Assembly: GCF_963677125.1 (NCBI RefSeq) | Contig: NZ_OY781882.1 | Location: forward strand, 566,501 to 630,500 | Length of the DNA stretch: 64,000 nucleotides | Reading direction: 5' to 3' | Source: an uncultured Desulfobacter sp. | GTDB taxonomy: Bacteria; Desulfobacterota; Desulfobacteria; Desulfobacterales; Desulfobacteraceae | In this document: piece by piece, positions 1 to 6,994 of the stretch | Layout: every line of letters begins with the position of its first letter | Position numbering within the stretch: the first letter of the stretch is position 1 | The notes under the pieces: model-generated | What the model saw: only the letters and a program-made list of their open reading frames with translations | The model's database searches: none | What the model was told of the DNA's origin: nothing | Position numbers and translations under genes: made by a program

Positions 1-1
1 T

Positions 2-1102
2 GCCTCCGGTGTTTACCAGAAAGCGGCTGCCACCAATCCCGACTGTGCTCAGCTGGTTTCCCTGGCCGTGGCCATGGCCAGTGACCTGGGTGATACCGCT
101 GCTGCCCTGCCCGTATTGAAACAAGCCCAGGCTGCTGTGAAAAATAATGCGGATTTCCTTAAAACCGCAGATGCCATTCTTGACGTGGCCAAAGAGGACA
201 AAGCATGGACTGACTCCATCTCCTTCCAGAAAGCCAAACGTGAAGAATTTGGTAAAATGTACGATGATTTTGCCCTGCGGGAAAATGAAATCACCAATTG
301 TGCACCCATGCGCGAACTGGCCGTTGAAGTATTTAAAGAAACTGCTGATAAATTTTATGCAGCCAAACTGTATAAAAAGTCTGAAAACCTTACCATTCAT
401 TTCAGCGATTTTATCAAGCTTGCAGCTGCTATCCATGCAGATCTCAATGATGCCGAATGGATCAAAGAGATTTATAAGGCGCTTCTGGATAAATGCAAGA
501 GCTATGGCGATTACAACACCCTGACTACAGCCATTCAGGATACCCTTGGGGACAGTGACTGGGTAAAACAGATCTATTCCGGCTTACAGTCAAAGGCGTC
601 CGGCAACGGCGATCTGATGAAACTTGCCGCTGTGGCCATTGAGAAATTCGATGATAAAGAGTGGGCCCAAAAACTTATCAGCAGTGTAGCCGGCAAAGCC
701 AAAACCGTTTACGATTTTACCTTTGCAGGCAGTGCTACCCTGAACTTGCTTGGCGATAAGGACGGCGCAATGGCATTGTATAAATCCGCTGAAGGTCTTT
801 GCCGCAGCAAACAGGACTATGCAGGCCTTGTGGCGCTAATTAAACAGCAGTCCGCTGACAAGAGCATCCTTTCAGAACTGCTGGTACTCGGGCGTCAGAA
901 ACTGACCGAATTCAGTGATCAGATCTTTTTGGCTGAAGCCCTCCTCGTTGATGCCGGAGATGCCGAGAATGCCGCAGCCGTGTATGAAGAGGCAGAGCTT
1001 AACGCGTTGAGCAACGATGCATTGTCCCAGTTGGGTACCAGCCTTTCCGGTCGTCTGGGTGATGCCAAATGGGCATCCCGCATTTTAGCGAAAATCAGAT
1101 AA
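2..1102 (+). CDS. Helical-repeat protein, 5' end outside window
   Basis: The reading frame is open from the first bases of the window, so the gene begins upstream; the first internal ATG is at 68. The visible 366 residues are helical and repetitive. A unit of roughly 35 residues recurs, marked by an acidic turn plus Trp (DAEWIKEIY, DSDWVKQIY, DKEWAQKLI) followed by a Lys-rich helix and a Leu/Ala helix, much like TPR or HEAT-type solenoids. No catalytic motif, signal peptide or membrane segment is visible in this part. It is probably a cytoplasmic scaffold or protein-binding repeat protein. I do not recognise a named family. An intrinsic terminator follows 116 bases after the stop. Confidence 0.7.
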   Translation, partial: ASGVYQKAAATNPDCAQLVSLAVAMASDLGDTAAALPVLKQAQAAVKNNADFLKTADAILDVAKEDKAWTDSISFQKAKREEFGKMYDDFALRENEITNCAPMRELAVEVFKETADKFYAAKLYKKSENLTIHFSDFIKLAAAIHADLNDAEWIKEIYKALLDKCKSYGDYNTLTTAIQDTLGDSDWVKQIYSGLQSKASGNGDLMKLAAVAIEKFDDKEWAQKLISSVAGKAKTVYDFTFAGSATLNLLGDKDGAMALYKSAEGLCRSKQDYAGLVALIKQQSADKSILSELLVLGRQKLTEFSDQIFLAEALLVDAGDAENAAAVYEEAELNALSNDALSQLGTSLSGRLGDAKWASRILAKIR

Positions 1103-1217
1103 AAGTTATGTGTATAAAACTTTTTTATTGACAAATAATAAAATTATGGTAGGTTGTATCTAACGCCGTTTTTTGAATTAAAAAACTGGCTGCATAACCT
1201 CCTTATTATCCTTGAAA

Positions 1218-1258
1218 AATCAGCCGTCGGATTTGCCAACCGCCGGCTGATTTTTTTT
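1218..1258. terminator. Bidirectional intrinsic terminator
   Basis: A 9-bp stem (1218-1226 pairs with 1244-1252) is followed by eight T on the plus strand and preceded by five A, so it can end both the repeat-protein transcript and the convergent DUF5320 transcript. A second palindromic pair (1266-1272 and 1294-1300) lies between it and the DUF5320 stop. Confidence 0.8.
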
Positions 1259-1311
1259 GTAGATAACCCGGGGGAAAGGACTTTTCCTGTTCGCCCGGGT
1301 GTTATGAATGA

Positions 1312-1629
1312 CTATTTATCTTCAGGCATGCTGTTCAGCTGAGCCTTGATGGCGTTGAGTTCCTCTTCAAGCATTCTGGCCCTGTCCTGGAGCGCACTTT
1401 CACTTAAAGCCCCGGATACGGGCGCTGCAGCAGGTCCAAACCCACGGCCCATGCCTCGACCCATACCCCGGCCACCGCCAAATCCCCGGCCGCATCCCCG
1501 GCCGCCGTACCCCGCGCCATAACCAGTGCCGTATCCGGCCCCGGTCGCATTGCGGTTACCGCAAATCCCCTGGCCTCTTCCGGTCATGGGTCCTAATCCT
1601 TGTGGTCCTCTTTGATTAAATCCTGGCAT
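1312..1629 (-). CDS. DUF5320 family Gly/Arg-rich small protein
   Basis: This 105-residue protein starts with the family signature MPGFNxRGPxGxGPMTGRGxGxC, continues as a Gly/Arg-rich low-complexity stretch, and ends in a helix (residues about 75-103) of ELNAIKAQL type that could form a coiled coil. DUF5320 proteins are common in anaerobes, often near MTH1175-like NifX/NifB-fold (dinitrogenase iron-molybdenum cofactor) proteins and Mrp-type ATPases; their function is not established. None of those partners is adjacent here. The start at 1629 is chosen because GAAAGGAGA (1637-1645) sits 7 bases upstream; the in-frame ATG at 1647 overlaps that ribosome site and is unlikely. A strong promoter lies at 1742-1770. 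Confidence 0.8.
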   Translation of the reverse strand: MPGFNQRGPQGLGPMTGRGQGICGNRNATGAGYGTGYGAGYGGRGCGRGFGGGRGMGRGMGRGFGPAAAPVSGALSESALQDRARMLEEELNAIKAQLNSMPEDK

Positions 1630-1726
1630 GATATTTTCTCCTTTCATTTTTATTTTATCAGGGTTTTTGACCCTGTCCGTTAGGTGTCGGCCGCATCATT
1701 TCCGGCCGGCTCCGTTTTTTTTGTTT

Positions 1727-1793
1727 TGATCATTTGACCATAATATAGGGTCGCTCTGTGACGCTGTCAAGAAGAATAATGGTCAAATGATCA
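1727..1793. promoter_or_regulatory. 14-bp inverted repeat flanking the DUF5320 promoter
   Basis: TGATCATTTGACCA (1727-1740) and its exact reverse complement (1780-1793) bracket the -35/-10 pair: one copy lies just downstream of the -10 and the other just upstream of the -35. The arrangement suggests two operator sites for one regulator, perhaps with looping. The regulator is not identifiable from this window. Confidence 0.5.
1742..1770 (-). promoter_or_regulatory. Sigma-70 promoter of the DUF5320 gene
   Basis: On the minus strand there is a perfect -35 TTGACA (1765-1770), a 17-base spacer and -10 TATATT (1742-1747). The transcript would have a leader of about 105 bases that includes a small hairpin near 1660-1676. 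Confidence 0.75.
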
Positions 1794-1843
1794 TTATTTT
1801 TTCGACACACCCAACGCTTGATTCGGCCCGATTGCATTTTGAC

Positions 1844-1879
1844 TTGACGTTTATGTAGTGGTTACTATAATAGTCACTA
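1844..1879 (+). promoter_or_regulatory. azlC promoter with overlapping palindromic operator
   Basis: The -35 TTGACG (1844-1849), a 16-base spacer and a consensus -10 TATAAT (1866-1871) lie just upstream of azlC. A near-perfect 17-bp palindrome, GTTACTATaATAGTCAC (1861-1877, one mismatched pair), covers the -10, so a bound regulator would block transcription. The TrmB-type regulator encoded last in the operon is the obvious candidate; that is inference. Confidence 0.6.
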
Positions 1880-1902
1880 AATTTGACTTGGAGAACATAT
1901 TG

Positions 1903-2607
1903 ATGCAGCACTCGGACACCTGGGACGCCATAAAGGCCGGTATTCCCATATTTATCGGATATTTCCCGGCCGCTGTGGCCTTTGGCATTCTGGCCAGGAC
2001 AACCGGTACCACCTTTAGTGAAGCCATGTTGTTTTCCATTGTTGTCTTTGCCGGTGCCAGTCAATTTATTGCTTTAAATCTACTGGCGACAGGCATGGGG
2101 CCTGTGGGAATTATACTGACCACTTTGCTGGTCAATTTTCGGCACTTTCTTATGAGTGCCTATTTGTCCACCCGAATTCGTGAAAGGGCGGTTAAATATT
2201 ACTTGCCCATGGCCTTTGGCGTGACTGATGAAACTTTTTCAGTAATGTCTTTTACCCAAAAAAAATTGACCCGGCAGTTTGTCATGCCCCTGGAACTGAC
2301 CGCTTATGCCGGGTGGGTGTCCGGCACTTTGGCGGGATTTGTGCTTGGAAGATTTATGCCTGATATTCTCACCCAGAGTATGGGCGTGGCTCTGTATGCG
2401 CTTCTTTTGGCTATTCTTATGCCTGAATTGAAATCCTCTTTGCGGTCTCTTGTTCTGGCAATTTCTTCAGGGCTGTTTAACTGGTTTCTGGTTACCGCGA
2501 ATGTTCTGCCAAAGGGGTGGAGTATTATCGTCTGTATCCTGGTGGTCGCCACTGCCGGTGCCTTTTTTAATCCCGGATTCATCAAGAAGGACAATGCCCA
2601 TGGATAG
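1903..2607 (+). CDS. azlC: AzlC family branched-chain amino acid exporter, large subunit
   Basis: This is a 234-residue integral membrane protein with several hydrophobic segments and the AzlC hallmarks: the N-terminal GIPIFIGYFPAAVAFG segment, the FAGASQFIA motif and the LVNFRHFLMSA region followed by VTDETF. AzlC and AzlD together export branched-chain amino acids or analogues. The ATG at 1903 is preferred over 1858 because GGAG (1890-1893) lies 9 bases upstream and because 1858 would start inside the promoter. The downstream azlD overlaps its end. The pair is followed directly by a TrmB-like regulator, giving a compact three-gene transport and regulation operon. Confidence 0.88.
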   Translation: MQHSDTWDAIKAGIPIFIGYFPAAVAFGILARTTGTTFSEAMLFSIVVFAGASQFIALNLLATGMGPVGIILTTLLVNFRHFLMSAYLSTRIRERAVKYYLPMAFGVTDETFSVMSFTQKKLTRQFVMPLELTAYAGWVSGTLAGFVLGRFMPDILTQSMGVALYALLLAILMPELKSSLRSLVLAISSGLFNWFLVTANVLPKGWSIIVCILVVATAGAFFNPGFIKKDNAHG

Positions 2608-2905
2608 GAGTCTGATTCCCTTAATTTTCGGCATGGCCGCTGTTACTTATCTGCCGCGCCTGGCCCCGTTTCTTTTTTTCAGAAATGCAAGGATACCGGT
2701 TCGCCTGGATGCCTTTTTAAAGTGCATTCCAGTGGCTGCTATTGGTGCACTGATTCTTCCCGGCGTTTTCACTGCCACGCCGGATCTGCCCTGGGCCGGT
2801 GTTGCCGGCATGGGCTTTACCCTGGTTTACGGTTTTTTTAAAGGGGGGATTATCGTTCCCGTGCTGGGATCCGTAGCCGTAACCTGGCTGGTCTTAAGTT
2901 TTTAA
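2600..2905 (+). CDS. azlD: AzlD family branched-chain amino acid transport protein, small subunit
   Basis: This is a 101-residue membrane protein with about three to four hydrophobic segments and the AzlD pattern of an N-terminal segment with TYLPRLAPF, a VRLDAFLKCIPVAAIGALI middle and a hydrophobic C-terminal end. It is the small partner of AzlC in the exporter. Its ATG at 2600 lies inside the last codons of azlC (8-base overlap), indicating translational coupling. AAGAAGG (2584-2590) serves as ribosome site; an alternative ATG at 2594 would add two residues. The stop is one base before the start of the regulator gene. Confidence 0.85.
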   Translation: MDRSLIPLIFGMAAVTYLPRLAPFLFFRNARIPVRLDAFLKCIPVAAIGALILPGVFTATPDLPWAGVAGMGFTLVYGFFKGGIIVPVLGSVAVTWLVLSF

Positions 2906-2906
2906 T

Positions 2907-3752
2907 ATGGATAAGGTTGCACAGATTACGGAACATATGAAGGCGTTAGGGTTTTCAGTTTATGAATGCAAAGCCTATCTGGCGCTTCTGGAAGAGTATC
3001 CTTTGAACGGATACGCCCTGAGCAAGGCTTCGGGGATTCCCCGGTCCCGGGTTTATGAGGTGCTTAAAAACCTGATTGCTAAGCAGATGGTGTTTGAACA
3101 GGACGATGGAAAGTCAAAAGCCTATACACCCATGGATCCGGAAATTTTTATCAAGAAGCTTCGATCCCGGTTTCAGGGAATTTTTCAGGATTTAACCGAA
3201 TATGCAGGCCGGTTGTACCGGGAACCGAAACAGGACAATCCCTTGGTGGTGATCCAGGGACGGGATAATATCCTCTCTTTTCTGGCTGTCCTGATCAAGG
3301 GTGCCCAAAAGCGCATTGCTCTGTCCATCTGGGATGAAGAACTTTGCCTGTTGACCGGGGAACTGGATGCCGCCCTTGACCGTGGCGTGATGCTTCGCGG
3401 CATCTATTTCGGTCCCAAAAATGTTTATGAGGACCTTGTGCCCCACCGCAGGCTTGCACGGTACATGGCTGAGAAAAAAGAGCGGTTTTTATCCGTGATC
3501 GTGGATCGCTGCCATGCCGTGTCCGGTGTTGTCTCCCGGGGAGCGGACTCAAAGGCGACCTGGACCCGGGATGAAGGATTCATTGAGGTCAGTGAAGATT
3601 ATATTGCCCATGACCTGGTGGTTAATCTTTATTCGGCTTCTCTGGACAGGGCGGGGTATGAGAAATTTGAAACCTTTGCCGATAATGTCCATGATTGGTT
3701 TTTTCACTATTCAAAAAAAGAGTTGGATGCGTTTCGTGAACTGATTGAGTAA
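2907..3752 (+). CDS. TrmB family transcriptional regulator
   Basis: This 281-residue protein has an N-terminal winged-helix domain (residues about 8-75) of TrmB type: LGFSVYECKAYLALLE, then a recognition helix around SKASGIPRSRVYEVLKNL. The C-terminal effector domain (about 105-260) resembles the phospholipase-D-like TrmB sensor fold, with NPLVVIQGRDNILSFL and an alternating beta/alpha pattern. TrmB proteins are best known in archaea as sugar-responsive regulators but also occur in bacteria. Co-transcription with azlCD and the palindrome over the azlC -10 suggest it autoregulates the exporter operon. The ligand is unknown. Confidence 0.8.
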   Translation: MDKVAQITEHMKALGFSVYECKAYLALLEEYPLNGYALSKASGIPRSRVYEVLKNLIAKQMVFEQDDGKSKAYTPMDPEIFIKKLRSRFQGIFQDLTEYAGRLYREPKQDNPLVVIQGRDNILSFLAVLIKGAQKRIALSIWDEELCLLTGELDAALDRGVMLRGIYFGPKNVYEDLVPHRRLARYMAEKKERFLSVIVDRCHAVSGVVSRGADSKATWTRDEGFIEVSEDYIAHDLVVNLYSASLDRAGYEKFETFADNVHDWFFHYSKKELDAFRELIE

Positions 3753-3970
3753 CAACATCACCGGACCAATGAAATTGTCACAAAAATTGGCCTGTTGGGA
3801 TGTAAAAGTAATGTAAATCCCAACTAAGTTTTATTTTTTAAATCATCATAAAGTTTACGAAGACGTGAAGCTTAAGTCCTTGAAATCTTCATGAACTTCG
3901 TGTCATTCGTGATGAAAGAAACATTAGAAAAAGCCATATACGGATACCTTTTCTTAGGGAACAAAGGAGC

Positions 3971-3999
3971 TTGACACCAAGAAATACTTTAAGTAATTT
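3971..3999 (+). promoter_or_regulatory. Likely sigma-70 promoter for the DUF6125-like gene
   Basis: TTGACA (3971-3976), a 17-base spacer and TAATTT (3994-3999) lie 31 bases before the ATG at 4031. The preceding 200 bases (3753-3960) are AT-rich and hold no recognisable gene. Confidence 0.55.
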
Positions 4000-4030
4000 G
4001 TGGGCAAACGTTTAACAAGGAGGACGATTC

Positions 4031-4780
4031 ATGAAAGATTCCACTCCGTTCCAAGCCCAGGACCTTGCCCCTGATATGCAGAAAAAACAGCTGGTGGACA
4101 TGTTTACCCGTATTGTTGTTCACTACGGCCTCTGGTTCAACGAGGTTCAGCACCAGATGGGCATGGAAAAGGCGCTTGCTGCGCTGGATACTGCCACACA
4201 ATCTTCAATTACCATTCTGATGAAACATCTGTCCCGCACCCTGGAATTTGAACTGGAGGAGGGGATGCCCAAGGCGTTGATGGCACTGGATGATTCCACA
4301 ACCGAAAAATTGATGGCAGCCGTGGGAAAAGCCTGGCTTGCTAATGACGGTGTCTGGTTCCAGGCTGTGGAGTTCGCCCACGGTATGAACGATGCCAAAC
4401 GGTGCAATGACTCCTGCTGGGCCCGCTTTTCCCCCTTTGAAGCCCACAGAATAAAAAATATTCTGGGACTGGGTAAACATCCGGGACTTGAGGGGCTCAA
4501 AAGAGCCTTGAACTTCAGGATGTATGCATTCATCAATGAGCAGAGCATTGTGGAAGAAACCGAAAACAGTTTTGTTTTTCAGATGAACGAATGCCGGGTT
4601 CAGCGGGCAAGGATGCGCAAGAACCTGGACGATTATCCCTGCAAATCAGGCGGTCTTGTCGAGTACGCCCGTTTTGCCGAAGGCGTTGATGATAGAATTA
4701 AAACCGAATGTATCGGGTGTCCGCCGGATCCCCATCCTGAAACATGGTTCTGCGCATGGCGCTTCAGCCTTGAACAGTGA
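4031..4780 (+). CDS. DUF6125-like cysteine-containing protein
   Basis: This is a 249-residue soluble protein with a strong ribosome site (AAGGAGG, 8-9 bases before ATG). The N-terminal half is helical; the C-terminal half carries a conserved-looking set of Cys and aromatic residues: NDSCWARF, MNECRVQRARM, DYPCKSGG and a final CIGCPPDPHPETWFCAW. This layout matches what I recall of DUF6125, a family distantly related to L-2-amino-thiazoline-4-carboxylic acid hydrolases. No activity has been established to my knowledge. It stands directly upstream of the transcarboxylase genes, 95 bases before the 12S gene, in the same direction, so a link to acyl-CoA or propionate metabolism is possible but unproven. 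Confidence 0.55.
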   Translation: MKDSTPFQAQDLAPDMQKKQLVDMFTRIVVHYGLWFNEVQHQMGMEKALAALDTATQSSITILMKHLSRTLEFELEEGMPKALMALDDSTTEKLMAAVGKAWLANDGVWFQAVEFAHGMNDAKRCNDSCWARFSPFEAHRIKNILGLGKHPGLEGLKRALNFRMYAFINEQSIVEETENSFVFQMNECRVQRARMRKNLDDYPCKSGGLVEYARFAEGVDDRIKTECIGCPPDPHPETWFCAWRFSLEQ

Positions 4781-4875
4781 TGTTATAATTCCGGTATCCT
4801 AAACGATCTTAAGTTATAAAAACAGATAAAAAGATCCATTCAACAACATTATAATTTAAAAAAGAAATGTGAATT

Positions 4876-6429
4876 ATGGGAGTCATTTCCGACAAAATTC
4901 AGGAATTAAGGCTGAAAGAGAAAAAGATCAAGGCCATGGGCGGTGAAAAAGCCCTAGCTAAACGGCGTGAGAAAGGCGTTTTAAATGCCAGGCAGCGTCT
5001 CAACCTGCTGTTTGATGCCGGTACATTCAGAGAACTGGACATGTTCATGACCCACCGGTGCACCAATTTTGGCATGGAAACCAAAGAAATCCCCGCGGAC
5101 GGTGTTATCACCGGACACGGAAAGGTAAACGGCCGACTTGTCTTTGCATATGCCCAGGATTTTACGGCTGCTGCCGGATCTTTAGGAGAGATGCAGGCCA
5201 AAAAGATATGTAAGGTCATGGATTTAGGGATTAAAGCAGGTGCACCTGTTATCGGCATGAACGATTCCGGTGGCGCCCGGATTCAGGAAGGTATTGACGC
5301 CTTGTCCGGTTACGGCGAAATATTTTTTCGCAATTCGGCGGCGTCCGGCGTGATCCCTCAGATATCAGCCATCATGGGCCCCACGGCAGGCGGAGCAGTG
5401 TATTCTCCAGCCATGACCGATTTTATCTTTATGGTCAAGGAGTCTTCGTATATGTTTATCACCGGTCCCAATGTCATCAAAGCGGTTACCGGCGAGGAGA
5501 TTACCTTTGAGGCCCTTGGCGGTGCCATGACCCATAACGAAAAGTCCGGAGTGGCGCAGTTTGCCTGTGAATCCGATGAGGACTGTATTGAACAGATCAA
5601 GCAGCTGTTATCCTTTTTGCCGTCCAACAATATGGAAGATCCCCCGATCAAACCCACTGACGATTCCCCACATCGTATGGCACCGGTCCTCGACACCATT
5701 ATTCCGGATAAATCCAACCAGGCCTATGATGTCAAACAGGTCATTGCTGCCATTGCGGACGACGGCTACTTTTTTGAGCCCCACCAGTATTTTGCCAGAA
5801 ATATTGTAATTTGCTTTTCACGGCTTAACGGCCGGCCCATCGGTATTATTGCCAACCAGCCAATGGTTATGGCCGGCTGTCTGGATATTGATGCATCCGA
5901 CAAAGCCACCCGGTTTATCCGGTTCTGTGATGCCTTTAACATTCCCTTGCTCACCATTGCCGATGTGCCCGGTTATCTACCCGGTTCTCATCAGGAGTGG
6001 GGTGGGGTCATCCGGCACGGGGCAAAACTTTTATGGTGCTACGCTGAAGCTACGGTGCCCAAGCTTTTGTTGATTACACGCAAAGATTACGGCGGATCAT
6101 ATATTGCCATGTGTTCCAAGCACCTTGGTGCGGATATGGCCTTTGCCTGGCCCATGGCCGAGGTTGCGGTCATGGGGGCTGAAGGCGCGGCCAACGTCAT
6201 CCATGCAAGGGAGATTAAAAATTCCGAAGACCCTGCAGCCACGCGCAAGCAGAAAATTGAGGAGTATAATACCCAGTTTTCCAATCCCTATTGTGCCGCA
6301 GCAAGGGGGTATGTAGATGCCGTGATCGTGCCTAGTGAAACTCGCCTCAGGCTCATAGATGCCCTTGAGGCTGTGGTCACCAAACGCGAATTCAGGCCGG
6401 CCAAGAAACACGGAAATATACCAGTATAA
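4876..6429 (+). CDS. Methylmalonyl-CoA carboxyltransferase 12S subunit (acyl-CoA carboxylase beta type)
   Basis: This 517-residue protein has the two crotonase-fold halves of the carboxyltransferase family. Family motifs include the KRREKGVLNARQRLNLLFD N-terminus, the MNDSGGARIQEG acyl-CoA/biotin loop, IMGPTAGGAVYSPA and, in the C-terminal half, ADVPGYLPGSHQEWGG. It moves the carboxyl group between methylmalonyl-CoA and the biotin carrier. The partner 5S/1.3S fusion at 6995 and the lack of any biotin carboxylase gene nearby favour a transcarboxylase (methylmalonyl-CoA plus pyruvate giving propionyl-CoA plus oxaloacetate) over an ATP-dependent propionyl-CoA carboxylase. A decarboxylase role is less likely because no membrane beta subunit is present. 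Confidence 0.85.
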   Translation: MGVISDKIQELRLKEKKIKAMGGEKALAKRREKGVLNARQRLNLLFDAGTFRELDMFMTHRCTNFGMETKEIPADGVITGHGKVNGRLVFAYAQDFTAAAGSLGEMQAKKICKVMDLGIKAGAPVIGMNDSGGARIQEGIDALSGYGEIFFRNSAASGVIPQISAIMGPTAGGAVYSPAMTDFIFMVKESSYMFITGPNVIKAVTGEEITFEALGGAMTHNEKSGVAQFACESDEDCIEQIKQLLSFLPSNNMEDPPIKPTDDSPHRMAPVLDTIIPDKSNQAYDVKQVIAAIADDGYFFEPHQYFARNIVICFSRLNGRPIGIIANQPMVMAGCLDIDASDKATRFIRFCDAFNIPLLTIADVPGYLPGSHQEWGGVIRHGAKLLWCYAEATVPKLLLITRKDYGGSYIAMCSKHLGADMAFAWPMAEVAVMGAEGAANVIHAREIKNSEDPAATRKQKIEEYNTQFSNPYCAAARGYVDAVIVPSETRLRLIDALEAVVTKREFRPAKKHGNIPV

Positions 6430-6485
6430 CAGCCATGGGAAGAATCTGGTCAATTATTTACACCCAGGCGCAACCCTCAACTAAA

Positions 6486-6630
6486 TAGTGCCCGACCGAA
6501 AACCGTAAATTTTGCCGATTACGGCGTTGGGCTAAAATTTTAATCCTCGAAATACTCTATGTATTCCGAAGGTTTTAATTTCAGCCCGCCTTGTACTCAA
6601 CAAAATTTCCAGGTTTTCGTTCAGACACTA
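6486..6630. mobile_element. 145-bp MITE-like element, copy A
   Basis: This element is bounded by TA dinucleotides and has related ends: left TAGTGCCCGACCGAAAACC, right (reverse complement) TAGTGTCTGAACGAAAACC. A second copy in the opposite orientation, of the same length, lies at 28477-28621. TA ends plus terminal inverted repeats and no coding capacity fit a non-autonomous element mobilised by an IS630/Tc1-type transposase; no such transposase is in the window. Confidence 0.7.
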
Positions 6631-6655
6631 AATAAAAGCCAAGGAGACCTTTTTC

Positions 6656-6874
6656 ATGGAAAACAAAAGATTGGCTGCTGCCATGGCTGCCGTTCAGATG
6701 TATATTAAAACGGAAGAAGAAGCCGCCGTTGCAGCAATGCAAAACCAGGCGGCCGATGCCGCTGCCAAATCTTTAGCTGCTGCCCAGGGTGGGCAGATGA
6801 ACCTTTGGGGCCTTTCCGGGCGGCAGGCAATTATGAATGCCAATGCAATGATACGGCAAAGAATGTTTAAATAA
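6656..6874 (+). CDS. Small transcarboxylase/decarboxylase-associated subunit
   Basis: This 72-residue protein has an N-terminal helix (AAAMAAVQMYIKTEEEAAVA), an Ala-rich linker, and a C-terminal segment NLWGLSGRQAIMNANAMIRQR. That last part resembles the Trp...GR...R motif at the C-terminus of OadG/MmdD and of the small MmdE subunit in sodium-pumping decarboxylases, where it holds the complex together. Unlike OadG or MmdD it has no transmembrane segment. Position between the 12S and 5S/1.3S genes supports a role as a small assembly subunit. The ribosome site is AAGGAG, and the MITE copy A ends 25 bases upstream of its start. Confidence 0.6.
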   Translation: MENKRLAAAMAAVQMYIKTEEEAAVAAMQNQAADAAAKSLAAAQGGQMNLWGLSGRQAIMNANAMIRQRMFK

Positions 6875-6975
6875 CGGCCATGGGCCGACTTGGTCTATTA
6901 ACATTCAGGATCGCCCACAACAAAAAATGAAAGTAACTCAACAACTTGTTGGTTTTTCATATAAATAAATAAAAG
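6871..6975 (-). repeat. Dispersed hairpin repeat, copy 1
   Basis: The element begins ATAACGGCCATGGGCCGAC (6871-6889), has a stem-loop closed by TGGGC/GCCCA, then CCCACAAC, ATGAAAGT and a CATATAAA-type end. The same order of blocks recurs at 28.3, 37.9, 43.4 and 43.5 kb. Here it overlaps the end of the small-subunit gene by four bases and occupies the whole spacer before the 5S/1.3S gene. A possible truncated copy (ATAACAGCCATGGG) lies at 6426-6439. Confidence 0.65.
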
Positions 6976-6994
6976 ATATTATATGTAGGATATT

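Noticed and set aside
1154..1342. Plus-strand open frame of 62 codons after the first gene
   Set aside because: It reads through the bidirectional terminator and into the DUF5320 gene.
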